The position numbers and the translations under genes are program-made. A DNA stretch of 64,000 nucleotides from Kitasatospora sp. NBC_01266 (GTDB lineage Bacteria > Actinomycetota > Actinomycetes > Streptomycetales > Streptomycetaceae): contig NZ_CP108458.1 of the NCBI RefSeq assembly GCF_036242395.1, forward strand, positions 1,426,001 to 1,490,000. Reading direction: 5' to 3'. This document shows positions 8,070-16,692 of the stretch, piece by piece. Under the pieces are notes generated by a model. That model saw only the letters and a list, made by a program, of their open reading frames with translations. It was not told where the DNA came from and did not search any database. Within the stretch, counting starts at the first letter, position 1, and every line of letters begins with the position of its first letter.

Positions 8070-9128
8070 ATGACGATCACCGCGGAGCAGCGGCGGGCCC
8101 GGATCCTCGATGTCGTCCGCGAGCTGGGCACGGTCCGGGTGGTGGACCTGGCCGACCGGGTCGGCACCGCCGCGGTCACCGTCCGCCGGGACGTGGCGGC
8201 CATGGCCGAGGCCGGCCTGCTGTACCGCTCGCACGGCACGGTCTCCCTCCCCCGCGACAGCTCCGCGCCGGACCGGCCGGACCGCGACCGGATCATCGGC
8301 ATGCTGGTGCCCACCGTCGGCTCCTACTTCGACGAGATCATCGCCGGGGCCCGCACGGCGGCCACGGCCGCCGGGGCCAGGCTGGTGCTCGGCATCTCGG
8401 CCTACGAGTCCTCCGACGACCGGGCCCAGGCGGAGCAGCTGCTCGAGGCCGGGGTCGACGGCCTGCTGCTGAGTCCCAACTGGCGCCCGGCGACCGGCGC
8501 GGTGGACACGGCCTGGATCCGCGAACTGCCGGTGCCGGCCGTCCTGGTCGAGCGCCCCGCGCCCGCGGACAGCACCGCCGCCGAGCTGGACTCGGTGAGC
8601 TCCGACCACCGGCACGGCGTGCTGCTGGCCCTGCGGCACCTGCTCTCGCTCGGCCACGAGTCGGTGGCACTGGCCGCCCGGCTGGACTCCTGGACGGCCG
8701 GCCAGGTACGGGCGGGCTACCAGGAGGGCGTCCGGCTGCTCGGGCTGAAGCCGCAGCCGGTGCTCGACATCACCCGCCCCGGCCTCGACCCCGACGGCCT
8801 CGCCGCGCGGATCGCGGAGGCCGTCGGGCAGGGTGTGCGGGCCTTCCTGGTGCACAACGACCAGGAGGCGATCCAGCTGACGCCGCCGCTGCGCGCCCGG
8901 GGGCTGCGCGCGCCGGACGACCTGGCGCTGATCTCCTACGACGACGTCTTCGCGGCGCTGGCCTCGCCGCCGCTGACCGCCGTCTCGCCGCCCAAGCACG
9001 CGGTGGGCACCGGCGCGGTCGAGCTGATCCTGCGTCGGATCGACGGCGACTCCGAACTGCCGATCCACCACGTCCAGTTGCTGCCGAAGCTCAAGGTCCG
9101 CGGCTCCTGCGGCGGCACCAACGGCTGA
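8070..9128 (+). CDS. DeoR-type HTH / LacI-type sugar-binding transcriptional regulator (paralogue)
   Basis: 352-residue regulator with the same architecture as the one at 1519-2580: DeoR winged helix (MTITAEQRRARIL, VTVRRDVAAM), then a LacI-type ligand domain (IGMLVPTVGSYFDEIIAGA, LISYDDVFAAL). The two are close paralogues throughout. The start is ATG at 8070, preceded by GGGAGAAGAGAAGC; an in-frame extension to 8004 would lose the alignment with the paralogue. It lies between the PL8 lyase terminator and the leftward isomerase/DUF2264 genes, so it probably regulates one of these units. The effector is unknown, probably a sugar or sugar acid. Confidence 0.87.
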   Translation: MTITAEQRRARILDVVRELGTVRVVDLADRVGTAAVTVRRDVAAMAEAGLLYRSHGTVSLPRDSSAPDRPDRDRIIGMLVPTVGSYFDEIIAGARTAATAAGARLVLGISAYESSDDRAQAEQLLEAGVDGLLLSPNWRPATGAVDTAWIRELPVPAVLVERPAPADSTAAELDSVSSDHRHGVLLALRHLLSLGHESVALAARLDSWTAGQVRAGYQEGVRLLGLKPQPVLDITRPGLDPDGLAARIAEAVGQGVRAFLVHNDQEAIQLTPPLRARGLRAPDDLALISYDDVFAALASPPLTAVSPPKHAVGTGAVELILRRIDGDSELPIHHVQLLPKLKVRGSCGGTNG

Positions 9129-9154
9129 CGGGGCGCCTGCCGGCGCCCCGTCAG
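9125..9154. terminator. Bidirectional terminator between convergent genes
   Basis: CTGACGGGGCGCC (9125-9137) and GGCGCCCCGTCAG (9142-9154) give a perfect 13-bp stem with a TGCC loop. The left arm includes the stop codon of the regulator. It serves the rightward regulator and the leftward isomerase, which converge here. Confidence 0.85.
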
Positions 9155-9173
9155 CTCGCCAGTCATCGCCCCG

Positions 9174-9977
9174 TCAGACTGCCGGTCCGTCAGCCCGTCG
9201 GTCCGCCAGCCGCGCCAGCAGGGCCGCCCCGGACCCGAGCAGGCCGTCGAGCGGAGCGGCCGACGGGAACCACGGTGCCTCGTACTCCCAGGAGACCCAG
9301 CACTCCGGGGGCAGCAGCCCCAGGCACTCGGCCAGCGGCAGCACACCCGCGCCGAGCGGCAGGGGGGTGAGGTCGTCCGGCCCGGCGACGTCCTTGACCT
9401 GCACGTAGCCGAGGCTCGGGGCGAGCGCGGCGTGCGACACCGCCGGGGACTCCCCCGCCAGCCAGGTGTGCAGGACGTCCCAGAGCGCCCCGACCGCCGG
9501 GTGGTCCACCAGCTCCAGCACCCGGGCCACATCCCGCCCCGCGCGGTGCGAGTCGTGGGTCTCCAACAAGATCCGCACGCCCAGCGACTCGGCCTCGTCC
9601 GCCACCGCGGCGAGGCGCCGCGCCGCCCGCCGGTCGGCCCCGACCGCCGGCGCGTCCCCGCCGCGCGGGAAGACCCGCAGGTGGCGGGCGCCGAGGTCGG
9701 CGGCCAACCGCAGCTGCCCGCGCAGTTCGGCGACCGGCCTGGCATCCTCCCCGGGGGCTGCCACGGCGGCGTAGCCCGCGAGGGCCAGCGGGGTGACGCC
9801 GGCCCGCCACAGTGCCCGGGCGGCGGCGGACCGTTCGGCTGCGGTCATCTCCGGGTGCACCGGCTCGCCCGGCGCGCAGCGCAGTTCCAGGCCGGCCCAG
9901 CCGTGCGAGGCAGCCAGCCGGAGGACCTCGGCGAGCGGGCGGCCGGGCAGGCCGAGGGTGGAGAAGGCGAGGCGCAT
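9174..9977 (-). CDS. Sugar phosphate isomerase/epimerase-like TIM-barrel protein
   Basis: 267-residue AP-endonuclease-2-fold TIM barrel (IolE/xylose-isomerase-like). Probable metal ligands sit in LLETHDSH, ALWDVLHTW and VSWEYE; VQVKDVAG is a typical strand end. The start is ATG at 9977, with GGAGGG 8 bases upstream inside the end of the DUF2264 gene; the stop of that gene is only 4 bases before this start, so the two are translationally linked. It most likely isomerises, epimerises or dehydrates a sugar or keto-sugar released by the partner. Members of this family also act as lyases on 3-keto-glycosides, so the reaction is open. Confidence 0.8.
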   Translation of the reverse strand: MRLAFSTLGLPGRPLAEVLRLAASHGWAGLELRCAPGEPVHPEMTAAERSAAARALWRAGVTPLALAGYAAVAAPGEDARPVAELRGQLRLAADLGARHLRVFPRGGDAPAVGADRRAARRLAAVADEAESLGVRILLETHDSHRAGRDVARVLELVDHPAVGALWDVLHTWLAGESPAVSHAALAPSLGYVQVKDVAGPDDLTPLPLGAGVLPLAECLGLLPPECWVSWEYEAPWFPSAAPLDGLLGSGAALLARLADRRADGPAV

Positions 9978-9981
9978 CCGG

Positions 9982-11922
9982 TCAGCCCTCCGGGCGGTCG
10001 GTGGTGACGGTGACCCGGCCGGGGGCGAGGACGGCCTGGTGGGCGCCACCGTCCGGCCAGCGCACCCGGACCCGGTCGCCCGCCACCCGCACCAGCGGCT
10101 CCGGAACGGGTCCGGGCGCAGCGGACCGGTCCAGCCTGGCCCGGCTGACGAAGAGTGAGCTCCCGGTCCCAGTGGCTCCGGTGAGCACCGGCACGGCGGC
10201 CGCCGTGCCGAACGCCGTGCCGCCGGGCAACCGGTGGCAGTCGGCGTCGGCGAAGCCGTGCAGGCCGGCCAGTGCGGAGACCAGGGGCAGGCCCCGCAGG
10301 TCGGTGGCGGTCACCCTGGCGTGCCGCGTGTCCGCCCACTGCTCGGCCGCCGCACCGGCTGCGGCCCACCCGCTCTGCCGCACTCCGGTGCCGGGCTCGG
10401 CACCGCTGACCAGGTGGATCCGGACCTCGTCGGCGCCGGCGGCGAGGACCAGCGAGGTGACGGTGACGCCGGGCAGCTCCCGGCCGCCGACCAGCGGGTG
10501 GTGGGCGGAGGCGGCCCACCCGTCCCCGGCGCCGAGCGGCCTGATCCGGCCGCGCTCGCTGAGCTCGCCGTCCACCACCAGGCCGAGGTGGTTGTCCGGG
10601 GTGCCCTCGAAGGCCGGGCCGGTCGCGGTGGAGTAGGCCAGGCGGGCGTAGAGCGGGTCGTCGGCGTGCACCTGGTCGGCGGGCTGGTCGTCACTGCCGT
10701 GGTTGTGCAGCCGGACCAGGCCGTCGGCGGCGGTGGACTGGATCAGCCAGCCCGGCTGCGGGAGGGCGGTGACCGCGTCCGCCGTCTCGGCCGGTCCCGG
10801 TTCCTCGACGGCCGTCCACACCGGGTGGTCGGCGGGCAGCAGCAGGCCCAGGAACCCCTTGCTCGCCCAGTACGCCGAGGCCGGTCCGGAGTAGTTCTGG
10901 ACCATGGCCGGGTAGCGGCCGAACCAGCCGGGCGGGAGCAGGCCGTCGGCGTCGACGGCGCCGCCGTCGACGAAGTACCGCAGCGTGCCGGAGGCCAGCC
11001 GGCGGGTGGTACCGGGAGACAGCGGGGTGTGGCCGGTCAGGGTGCCGGCCCAGAGCGGTGCGGCGGCGGCGAACCGGTAGGCGAGCGAGCGGCCCTGGTG
11101 CACGGGCGCGCCGTCGGTGCCGAAGGTGCGGGCGTGCCCCGCGAGGTGGGCGGCCAGCCGGGGGCCGTAGGTGTCGAGCAGGCGCTGGTCGCCCGTCAGG
11201 TGGGCGTGCAGCACGGGGTAGAGGTGGAAGGCCCAGCCGTTGTAGTGGTCGAAGGCGCGCGGCCGGCCGTCGGTGTACCAGCCGCCGCCGAGGTACCACT
11301 GCTCGATCCGGGCCAGTCCGCGGTCGACGGCGCGCTGTCCGGCGCCGTCGTGGTCGAGTCCGGCCTCGACCAGGAAGGCGCCGACCATGGCGGGGAAGAG
11401 CCACCAGTTGTTGTCGACCGGGGAGGGCGCCAGGCCCGGGGCGAGCCAGGCGCGGACCTGCTCCCGGGTCCGCCCGTCGAGGGTGTCCCAGAGCCACGGG
11501 CGGGTGAGGCGCAGGCCGACGGCGATCGAGGCGGCCTCCACCAGGGCCTGTCGGCGCTCGACGATGCTCGGCCAGGAGACCTGGTCGCCGTCGGCGAGGT
11601 CGCCCTCCGCGGTCGGGGTGCGGGTTCCGGCGGCGAGTCCCTCGGCGTACCGGCGCAGCAGGCCGGCGGGGTCGGCGCCACCGGCGCCGGCCACTCGGAA
11701 CGCGGCGAGCAGGAAGGTCCTGGCGTACCCCTCCAGGCCGTCCGAGCGCCGCCCGGAGATGCTGGGCCGCTCGCCGGGGAGCGGGATCAGCGCGTGCTCG
11801 GGGCCGGCGAACCGCGCCACGGACTCCAGCAGGCCGTCCGCGACGGCCTCCCAATGGGCCCTGGTCCATCCGGTGTGCGGGCTGAGCGTCCGGTCTTCCG
11901 GTGGCAACTCGATCGCGGGCAC
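9982..11922 (-). CDS. DUF2264 family protein, probable glycoside hydrolase of uronic-acid-containing glycans
   Basis: 646-residue protein of the DUF2264 family: an (alpha/alpha)6-like N-terminal part (DNNWWLFPAMVGAFLVEAGL, WYTDGRPRAFDHYNGWAFH, MVQNYSGPASAYWASKGFLG), then a beta-rich C-terminal domain. I recall that DUF2264 members have been placed near the GH154 (beta-glucuronidase-related) group, but that is from memory. No signal peptide is seen, so it should act on imported oligosaccharides. The start is GTG at 11922 with AAGGAG 7 bases upstream. It is coupled with the isomerase gene downstream and divergent from the ABC importer. Together with the PL8 lyase it suggests breakdown of an acidic glycan. 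Confidence 0.8.
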   Translation of the reverse strand: MPAIELPPEDRTLSPHTGWTRAHWEAVADGLLESVARFAGPEHALIPLPGERPSISGRRSDGLEGYARTFLLAAFRVAGAGGADPAGLLRRYAEGLAAGTRTPTAEGDLADGDQVSWPSIVERRQALVEAASIAVGLRLTRPWLWDTLDGRTREQVRAWLAPGLAPSPVDNNWWLFPAMVGAFLVEAGLDHDGAGQRAVDRGLARIEQWYLGGGWYTDGRPRAFDHYNGWAFHLYPVLHAHLTGDQRLLDTYGPRLAAHLAGHARTFGTDGAPVHQGRSLAYRFAAAAPLWAGTLTGHTPLSPGTTRRLASGTLRYFVDGGAVDADGLLPPGWFGRYPAMVQNYSGPASAYWASKGFLGLLLPADHPVWTAVEEPGPAETADAVTALPQPGWLIQSTAADGLVRLHNHGSDDQPADQVHADDPLYARLAYSTATGPAFEGTPDNHLGLVVDGELSERGRIRPLGAGDGWAASAHHPLVGGRELPGVTVTSLVLAAGADEVRIHLVSGAEPGTGVRQSGWAAAGAAAEQWADTRHARVTATDLRGLPLVSALAGLHGFADADCHRLPGGTAFGTAAAVPVLTGATGTGSSLFVSRARLDRSAAPGPVPEPLVRVAGDRVRVRWPDGGAHQAVLAPGRVTVTTDRPEG

Positions 11923-11971
11923 GGCAGTACTCCTTGCTCTGGAAGGGGCTGATCGAATCTAGGAACCGTCA

Positions 11972-12004
11972 GATCATTCGTCAAGCCGATCAGAGCGAAT
12001 GATC
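11972..12004. promoter_or_regulatory. Candidate operator: perfect 9-bp inverted repeat GATCATTCG-N15-CGAATGATC
   Basis: The arms at 11972-11980 and 11996-12004 are exact complements. The site lies in the 302-base divergent region between the DUF2264 operon and the ABC importer operon, where one repressor could control both. The same ATCATTCG core occurs upstream of the DeoR/LacI-type regulator gene (2630-2637). A second, weaker inverted repeat, AGCTGC-N7-GCAGCT, lies at 12042-12060. Confidence 0.55.
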
Positions 12005-12107
12005 AGCCTGCTCTTGGCGGCAACCATGACAATCCTGATTTAGCTGCAGATTTGGCAGCTCGCACTGGTCACGATTCGATCACCTTGGATCACTTGATCT
12101 CTTACTC

Positions 12108-12136
12108 TTGACTCTGATCGCAGGTGGTCGCAGGAT
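12108..12136 (+). promoter_or_regulatory. Candidate HrdB-type promoter of the ABC importer operon
   Basis: TTGACT (12108-12113), a 17-base spacer, then CAGGAT (12131-12136), close to the streptomycete TTGAC/TAGGAT consensus. GATC-containing sequence runs directly upstream (GGATCACTTGATC), giving room for repressor control. The start codon of the binding protein follows about 80 bases after the expected transcription start. Confidence 0.6.
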
Positions 12137-12224
12137 AGCCGCGATCCACCGTCGCCGACCTCGCGACGACCGGTCGCAACCGGCACACCGCCCCCGCCCC
12201 GCCCCGCCCCCCAGGAGCCGAGCC

Positions 12225-13577
12225 ATGTCGATCCCCCGCACCAGCGCCCGTTCGCGCAGATCGCGCCTCGCCGCCGCCACCGCCATCGGTGCGCTCTCCC
12301 TCTCCCTCGTCGCGGCCTGCGGCAGCAGCGGTTCCAGCACCGGCGCCCCCAGCGCGAGCGCCGGCCCGGTCACGATCACCTTCTGGGGTTGGGCCAAGGG
12401 CACCCAGGACGTGGTGAACGCCTTCAACGCCTCGCACAAGGACGTCCAGGTCAACTTCCAGCAGATCCCGTCCGGCGTCGCCGGCGGATACGCCAAGATC
12501 TCGGACGCGGTCAAGGCCGGCAACGCCCCGGACGTGTTCAACGTCGAGTACGCGGCGCTGCCCGACTTCGTCAGCCAGGGCGCCGTGCAGGACATCAGCA
12601 AGCTCGTCCCGGCGAGCCTCAAGGCGCAGTACCTGCCGCAGTCCGTCGAGCTGACCACCCTGGCCGACAAGACCTGGGGCCTGCCGCTGGACGCCGCTCC
12701 GCAGGCGCTCTTCTACCGCAAGGACCTGTTCGCGCAGGCCGGCATCACCACCCCGCCGACCACCTGGGACGAATACCTGGCCGACGCCCAGAAGCTGAAG
12801 CAGGCCGAGCCGAACACCCGGATCGGCACCTTCTTCCCCGACGACCCGAGCACCCTGGAGGCGCTCTCCTGGCAGAACGGCGCGCACTGGTTCACCAGTG
12901 TCGGCGACACCTGGAACGTCGCGGTCAACAGCCCCCAGACCAAGCGGGTCACCGACTACTGGCAGCAGCTGGTCTCCGGCGACCTGGTGCGGGTGCAGAC
13001 CTCGTTCAGCCAGCAGTGGGTCGCCTCGCTGCAGAAGGGCGAGACCGCTGCCTACGTCGGTGCCGCCTGGGGTGGCGGCGTGCTCAAGTCCGACCTGGCG
13101 AGCTCCCCCGGGGCCGCCGGCAAGTGGGCCGTCGCCCCCATCCCGACCTGGGACGGCAAGCCCGCCAGCGGCATGCTCGGCGGAACCACCTTCGCCGTCT
13201 CCAAGGACAGCAAGAAGGCCAAGGCCGCCGTGGAGTTCTCCACCTGGGCGACCACCACGCCCGAGGGCATCCAGGCCCGGATCGCCTCCGGCACCTCCTC
13301 GATGTTCCCCGCCGCCCCGACCCTGATCCCGAGCGCCAAGGCCGCGTTCAACACCGACTTCTACGGCGGCCAGGACATCTACTCCGTGTTCGTGGACGAG
13401 TCCAAGGCGATCGTGCCCAGCTGGCAGTGGGGCCCGGCCCTGAGCGTCACCAACAGCACCCTGTCGGACGCCTTCGGCAAGCTCGGCAGCGGCGGCAGCA
13501 TCGGCTCGGCGGTGGACTCCGCCCAGCAGGCCACCGTGGACGCGCTGAAGACCCGCGGGCTCAAGGTCGCCCAGTGA
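12225..13577 (+). CDS. ABC sugar importer, extracellular solute-binding lipoprotein
   Basis: 450-residue type-1 (MalE-like) solute-binding protein. The N-terminus has Arg-rich SRRSRLAAA, then a hydrophobic core and lipobox LVAAC; Ser/Gly/Ala-rich linker GSSGSSTG follows, so it is a membrane-anchored lipoprotein. Family signature segments: ITFWGWAKGTQDVVNAFN, GNAPDVFNVEYAALPDF, and GLPLDAAPQALFYRKDLF. The start is ATG at 12225 with AGGAG 8 bases upstream; 39 in-frame upstream codons have no ribosome site. The stop overlaps the GTG of the first permease. No ATPase is encoded in the operon, so it presumably uses a shared MsiK-type ATPase elsewhere. The substrate is likely the oligosaccharide made by the secreted enzymes nearby. 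Confidence 0.9.
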   Translation: MSIPRTSARSRRSRLAAATAIGALSLSLVAACGSSGSSTGAPSASAGPVTITFWGWAKGTQDVVNAFNASHKDVQVNFQQIPSGVAGGYAKISDAVKAGNAPDVFNVEYAALPDFVSQGAVQDISKLVPASLKAQYLPQSVELTTLADKTWGLPLDAAPQALFYRKDLFAQAGITTPPTTWDEYLADAQKLKQAEPNTRIGTFFPDDPSTLEALSWQNGAHWFTSVGDTWNVAVNSPQTKRVTDYWQQLVSGDLVRVQTSFSQQWVASLQKGETAAYVGAAWGGGVLKSDLASSPGAAGKWAVAPIPTWDGKPASGMLGGTTFAVSKDSKKAKAAVEFSTWATTTPEGIQARIASGTSSMFPAAPTLIPSAKAAFNTDFYGGQDIYSVFVDESKAIVPSWQWGPALSVTNSTLSDAFGKLGSGGSIGSAVDSAQQATVDALKTRGLKVAQ

Positions 13578-14536
13578 CGCAGCCCCGAACAGCGCCTCCG
13601 GCGCGGGGCACCACCTCCTCCGTCCGCGCCGCCACCGTCAGGCGGCGCGGGCGGGGCGGGGCCCCCGCCGTGCTCATCGCCCCGTTCATGCTGCTCTTCA
13701 CCGCGGTGATGCTGGTCCCGATCGGTTACGCGGTCTACCTGAGCCTGTTCACCGAGCAGCGCTCCGGGCTGGGCTTCGGCGACGCCCGGACGGTCTTCAC
13801 CGGCTTCGGCAACTACGCCCGGGCGCTCGGGGACTCGGCCTACCGGACCGGGTTCCTGACCATCGTCCAGTACTGCGTGATCTACATCCCGGTGATGCTC
13901 GGGGTGTCATTGCTGGTGGCTCTGCTGCTGGACTCCGCACTGGCCCGGGCCAAGCGCTTCTTCCAGCTGGCGCTGTTCCTGCCGCACGCCGTGCCGGGCA
14001 TCATCGCCGCGCTGGTCTGGACGTACCTCTACACCCCCGGCATCAGCCCGGTGCTCGGCGTGCTGCACTCGGCCGGCGGCCAGCTGGACCTGCTCGGCCA
14101 CCCGCTGCCCGCCGTGGTCAACATGGCGGTCTGGGAGTGGACCGGCTACAACATGGTGATCTTCTACGCCGCCCTGCAGGCCATCCCCCGCGAGGTGCTG
14201 GAGGCCGCCGTGGTGGACGGTGCCGGCCCGCTGCGCACCGCGCTCAGCATCAAGCTCCCGCTCATCCGCGCCTCGATCACCATGGTCGGCATGTTCACCG
14301 TGATCGGCTCGCTCCAGCTCTTCACCGAGCCGATGATCCTCTACCGCACCGCACCCGCCGTGGTCAGCTCCTGGACGCCCAACATGTACGCCTACACCGC
14401 GGCCTTCGACCGCAACGACTACGGCCTGGCGGCCGCCTCCTCCGTACTGCTGGCCCTGGTCGCCGCCGCACTGTCCTTCGTCGTCACCCGGGCCACCCGC
14501 AGCCGCGCCGAGCGCCGATCGGAGGCCACCGCATGA
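13574..14536 (+). CDS. ABC sugar importer permease (MalF/UgpA type)
   Basis: 320-residue inner-membrane permease with six predicted helices, the first around residues 33-58 (LIAPFMLLFTAVMLVPIGYA). The EAA loop that contacts the ATPase reads EAAVVDGAGPLRTALSIKLP. The GTG start at 13574 overlaps the stop of the binding protein (GTGA), and its own stop overlaps the next permease (ATGA), so the three are translationally coupled. It forms the transmembrane channel with the product of 14533-15447. Confidence 0.92.
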   Translation: MTQPRTAPPARGTTSSVRAATVRRRGRGGAPAVLIAPFMLLFTAVMLVPIGYAVYLSLFTEQRSGLGFGDARTVFTGFGNYARALGDSAYRTGFLTIVQYCVIYIPVMLGVSLLVALLLDSALARAKRFFQLALFLPHAVPGIIAALVWTYLYTPGISPVLGVLHSAGGQLDLLGHPLPAVVNMAVWEWTGYNMVIFYAALQAIPREVLEAAVVDGAGPLRTALSIKLPLIRASITMVGMFTVIGSLQLFTEPMILYRTAPAVVSSWTPNMYAYTAAFDRNDYGLAAASSVLLALVAAALSFVVTRATRSRAERRSEATA

Positions 14537-15447
14537 CCACGCTCTCCTCCCCCGATCGCGCCGCCGCGCGGCGGACCCGGCCGACTCCCGCGCCCGGCCG
14601 GGCAGTTCGGCGGCAGTGGAGCCTCTCCAAGGCCGCTGTCAACGGCGCCCTGGTGCTGTTCACGCTCTACACCCTGTTGCCGCTCGGTTGGCTGGTCACC
14701 GCTTCGGCCAAGAACACCCCGGACCTGCTCGGCGGCAACACGCTCACGCTGTCCAACATCCACCTCGGGCAGAACCTGCACGACCTGGCCACCGCCGACG
14801 GCGGCATCTACTTCCGCTGGTACCTCAACTCCCTGCTCTACGCCGGGATCGGCGCCCTGCTCTGCGCGTTCATCTGCGTCTGCGCGGGCTACGCCTTCGA
14901 GGTCTACCGCTTCCGCGGCAAGGAGAAGCTGTTCGGCCTGGTGCTGGTCGGCGTGCTGGTGCCGACCACCGCGCTGGCCCTGCCGATGTACCTGCTGGCA
15001 TCCAAGGTCGGCCTGGTGAACACCTTCTGGTCGGTCCTGCTGCCCAGCCTGGTCAACCCGTTCGGGGTCTACCTGGCCCGGGTGTTCTGCGCCGGCTACG
15101 TGCCCGGCGAGGTGCTGGAGGCGGCCCGGATGGACGGCGCCGGCGAGCTGCGCACCTTCTGGTCGATCGGCCTGAAGATGGTGATGCCCGGCTTCGTGAC
15201 GGTCTTCCTGTTCCAGTTCACCGCCATCTGGAACAACTTCTTCCTGCCGCTGGTGATGCTCTCCGACAGCAAGCTCTTCCCGGTCAGCCTCGGGCTCTAC
15301 TCCTGGAACACCCAGACCCGCGGCGAGCCCGGCTACTACCCGCTGGTAGTCACCGGTGCGCTGCTCGCGGTCCTCCCGCTGGTGGTCGCCTTCGTGGCCC
15401 TGCAGCGGCACTGGAAGGCCGGTCTCACCGCGGGCAGCGTCAAGTGA
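14533..15447 (+). CDS. ABC sugar importer permease (MalG/UgpE type)
   Basis: 304-residue permease with six predicted helices (first ~35-57, VNGALVLFTLYTLLPLGWLV) and EAA loop EAARMDGAGELRTFWSIGLK. It is the second half of the importer channel. The ATG at 14533 overlaps the preceding stop. The N-terminal ~30 residues are Arg/Pro-rich and cytoplasmic. The 2-hydroxyacid dehydrogenase gene follows after 41 bases. Confidence 0.92.
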   Translation: MTTLSSPDRAAARRTRPTPAPGRAVRRQWSLSKAAVNGALVLFTLYTLLPLGWLVTASAKNTPDLLGGNTLTLSNIHLGQNLHDLATADGGIYFRWYLNSLLYAGIGALLCAFICVCAGYAFEVYRFRGKEKLFGLVLVGVLVPTTALALPMYLLASKVGLVNTFWSVLLPSLVNPFGVYLARVFCAGYVPGEVLEAARMDGAGELRTFWSIGLKMVMPGFVTVFLFQFTAIWNNFFLPLVMLSDSKLFPVSLGLYSWNTQTRGEPGYYPLVVTGALLAVLPLVVAFVALQRHWKAGLTAGSVK

Positions 15448-15488
15448 CCGCCCCTCCCGTCCACTCCACCGACACCCCGGAGAGTCCC

Positions 15489-16550
15489 GTGTCCGATCCG
15501 CAGCCCGCCGCCACGGGCGGGGCGGAGCCGCTGCCCGGCGGACGCCGCCGCCCACGGGCCGTGCTGGCCATGCACCCCGAGCTCGCCCCGCGGCTGCTCG
15601 ACCAGCGCACGCTCGGGCGGCTCATCAGCCTCGCCGAGCTCGACCCCGGACTCGTCCTCGACGACTTCGGCACCCCCGCGGCACTCGCCGCCCTCGCCGA
15701 GGCCGAGGTCATCGTCAGCAGCTGGGGCTGCCCGCCGATCGACGCGGCCGTGCTGGCCGCCGCGCCCCGGCTGCGCGCCGTGCTGCACGCCGCCGGCTCG
15801 GTCAAGCACCACGTCACCGACGCCTGCTGGCAGCGCGGCATCCAGGTCACCTCGGCGGCCTGGGCCAACGCCCTGCCGGTCGCCGAGTACACCGTCGCCG
15901 CCATCCTGTTCGCCAACAAGCAGGTGCTGCGGATCAGTTCCGAGTACCGGCAGCAGCGCGGCCGGCGCGACTGGCAGCACGCGCACCCGGAGATGGGCAA
16001 CTACCGCAAGACGGTCGGCATCGTGGGCGCCTCGCAGATCGGCCGCCGGGTGCTGGACCTGCTGCGGCCGTACGACTTCGAACTGCTGCTGCACGACCCG
16101 TACGTGACGCCGGAGCAGACGCAGGCGCTCGGCGCCCGCGCCGTGTCGCTGGGCGAACTGTGCACGCTCAGCGACCTGGTGAGCGTGCACGTGCCCGAGC
16201 TGCCGACCACCCGCCACCTGATGAGCCGTCAGATGCTGGGGCTGATGCCGGACGGCGCGACCCTGGTCAACACCTCCCGGGGGTCGCTGATCGACCAGGA
16301 CGCCCTGGTCGAGGAGTTGGTGTCCGGCCGGCTGAGCGCGGTGCTGGACGTCACCACCCCCGAGGTGCTGCCCGCCGACTCGCCGTTGTACGAGCTGCCG
16401 AACGTGCTGCTCACCCCGCACCTGGCCGGCTCGCTGGGCAACGAGCTGCACCGGATGGCGGCTGCCGCCGCGGACGAGCTCGCCCGCTTCGCGGCGGGCC
16501 TGCCCTTCGCCCACCCGGTCCTGCCGGAGGCGATCCACCAAACGGCCTGA
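15489..16550 (+). CDS. D-isomer-specific 2-hydroxyacid dehydrogenase
   Basis: 353-residue NAD(P)-dependent dehydrogenase of the hydroxypyruvate/glyoxylate reductase type. The NAD site is GIVGASQIGRRVLDLL; the substrate-binding Arg is in LVNTSRGSLIDQDALVEEL; the catalytic His is in LLTPHLAGSLGNELHRM. The GTG start at 15489 is supported by GGAGA 6 bases upstream; a GTG at 15444 overlapping the permease stop is a possible alternative. It is the last gene of the importer operon and stops before a strong hairpin. With glycerate kinase encoded 3 kb downstream, a hydroxypyruvate- or tartronate-semialdehyde-to-glycerate step is plausible (inference). Another 2-keto acid substrate cannot be excluded. 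Confidence 0.85.
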   Translation: MSDPQPAATGGAEPLPGGRRRPRAVLAMHPELAPRLLDQRTLGRLISLAELDPGLVLDDFGTPAALAALAEAEVIVSSWGCPPIDAAVLAAAPRLRAVLHAAGSVKHHVTDACWQRGIQVTSAAWANALPVAEYTVAAILFANKQVLRISSEYRQQRGRRDWQHAHPEMGNYRKTVGIVGASQIGRRVLDLLRPYDFELLLHDPYVTPEQTQALGARAVSLGELCTLSDLVSVHVPELPTTRHLMSRQMLGLMPDGATLVNTSRGSLIDQDALVEELVSGRLSAVLDVTTPEVLPADSPLYELPNVLLTPHLAGSLGNELHRMAAAAADELARFAAGLPFAHPVLPEAIHQTA

Positions 16551-16572
16551 CGGTTCGTCAGGCCACCGAGCC

Positions 16573-16604
16573 CCCGCCGGGGTCCCTGCCAGGGCCCCGG
16601 CGGG
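16573..16604 (+). terminator. Hairpin terminator after the 2-hydroxyacid dehydrogenase
   Basis: CCCGCCGGGG (16573-16582) pairs with CCCCGGCGGG (16595-16604); inside, CCCT and AGGG pair around a GCC loop with one bulged T. It separates the importer operon from the next transcription unit. Confidence 0.8.
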
Positions 16605-16627
16605 TCCAGCACCGCGCCGCCGATTTC

Positions 16628-16641
16628 GGAAAGCGCTTACC
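16628..16641. promoter_or_regulatory. LacI-family operator GGAAAGCGCTTACC
   Basis: Near-perfect 14-bp palindrome with central CG, the form typical of classical LacI-family operators. It lies 51 bases upstream of the Gfo/Idh/MocA start, right after the terminator of the previous unit. The regulators encoded in this window have DeoR- or GntR-type DNA-binding heads, so the classical LacI protein that should bind here is probably encoded elsewhere. Confidence 0.65.
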
Positions 16642-16692
16642 ATGCTTCGTCCGCACCGGCCGGAGCCCCCACCGCACAAGGAGAGCCGCGAC

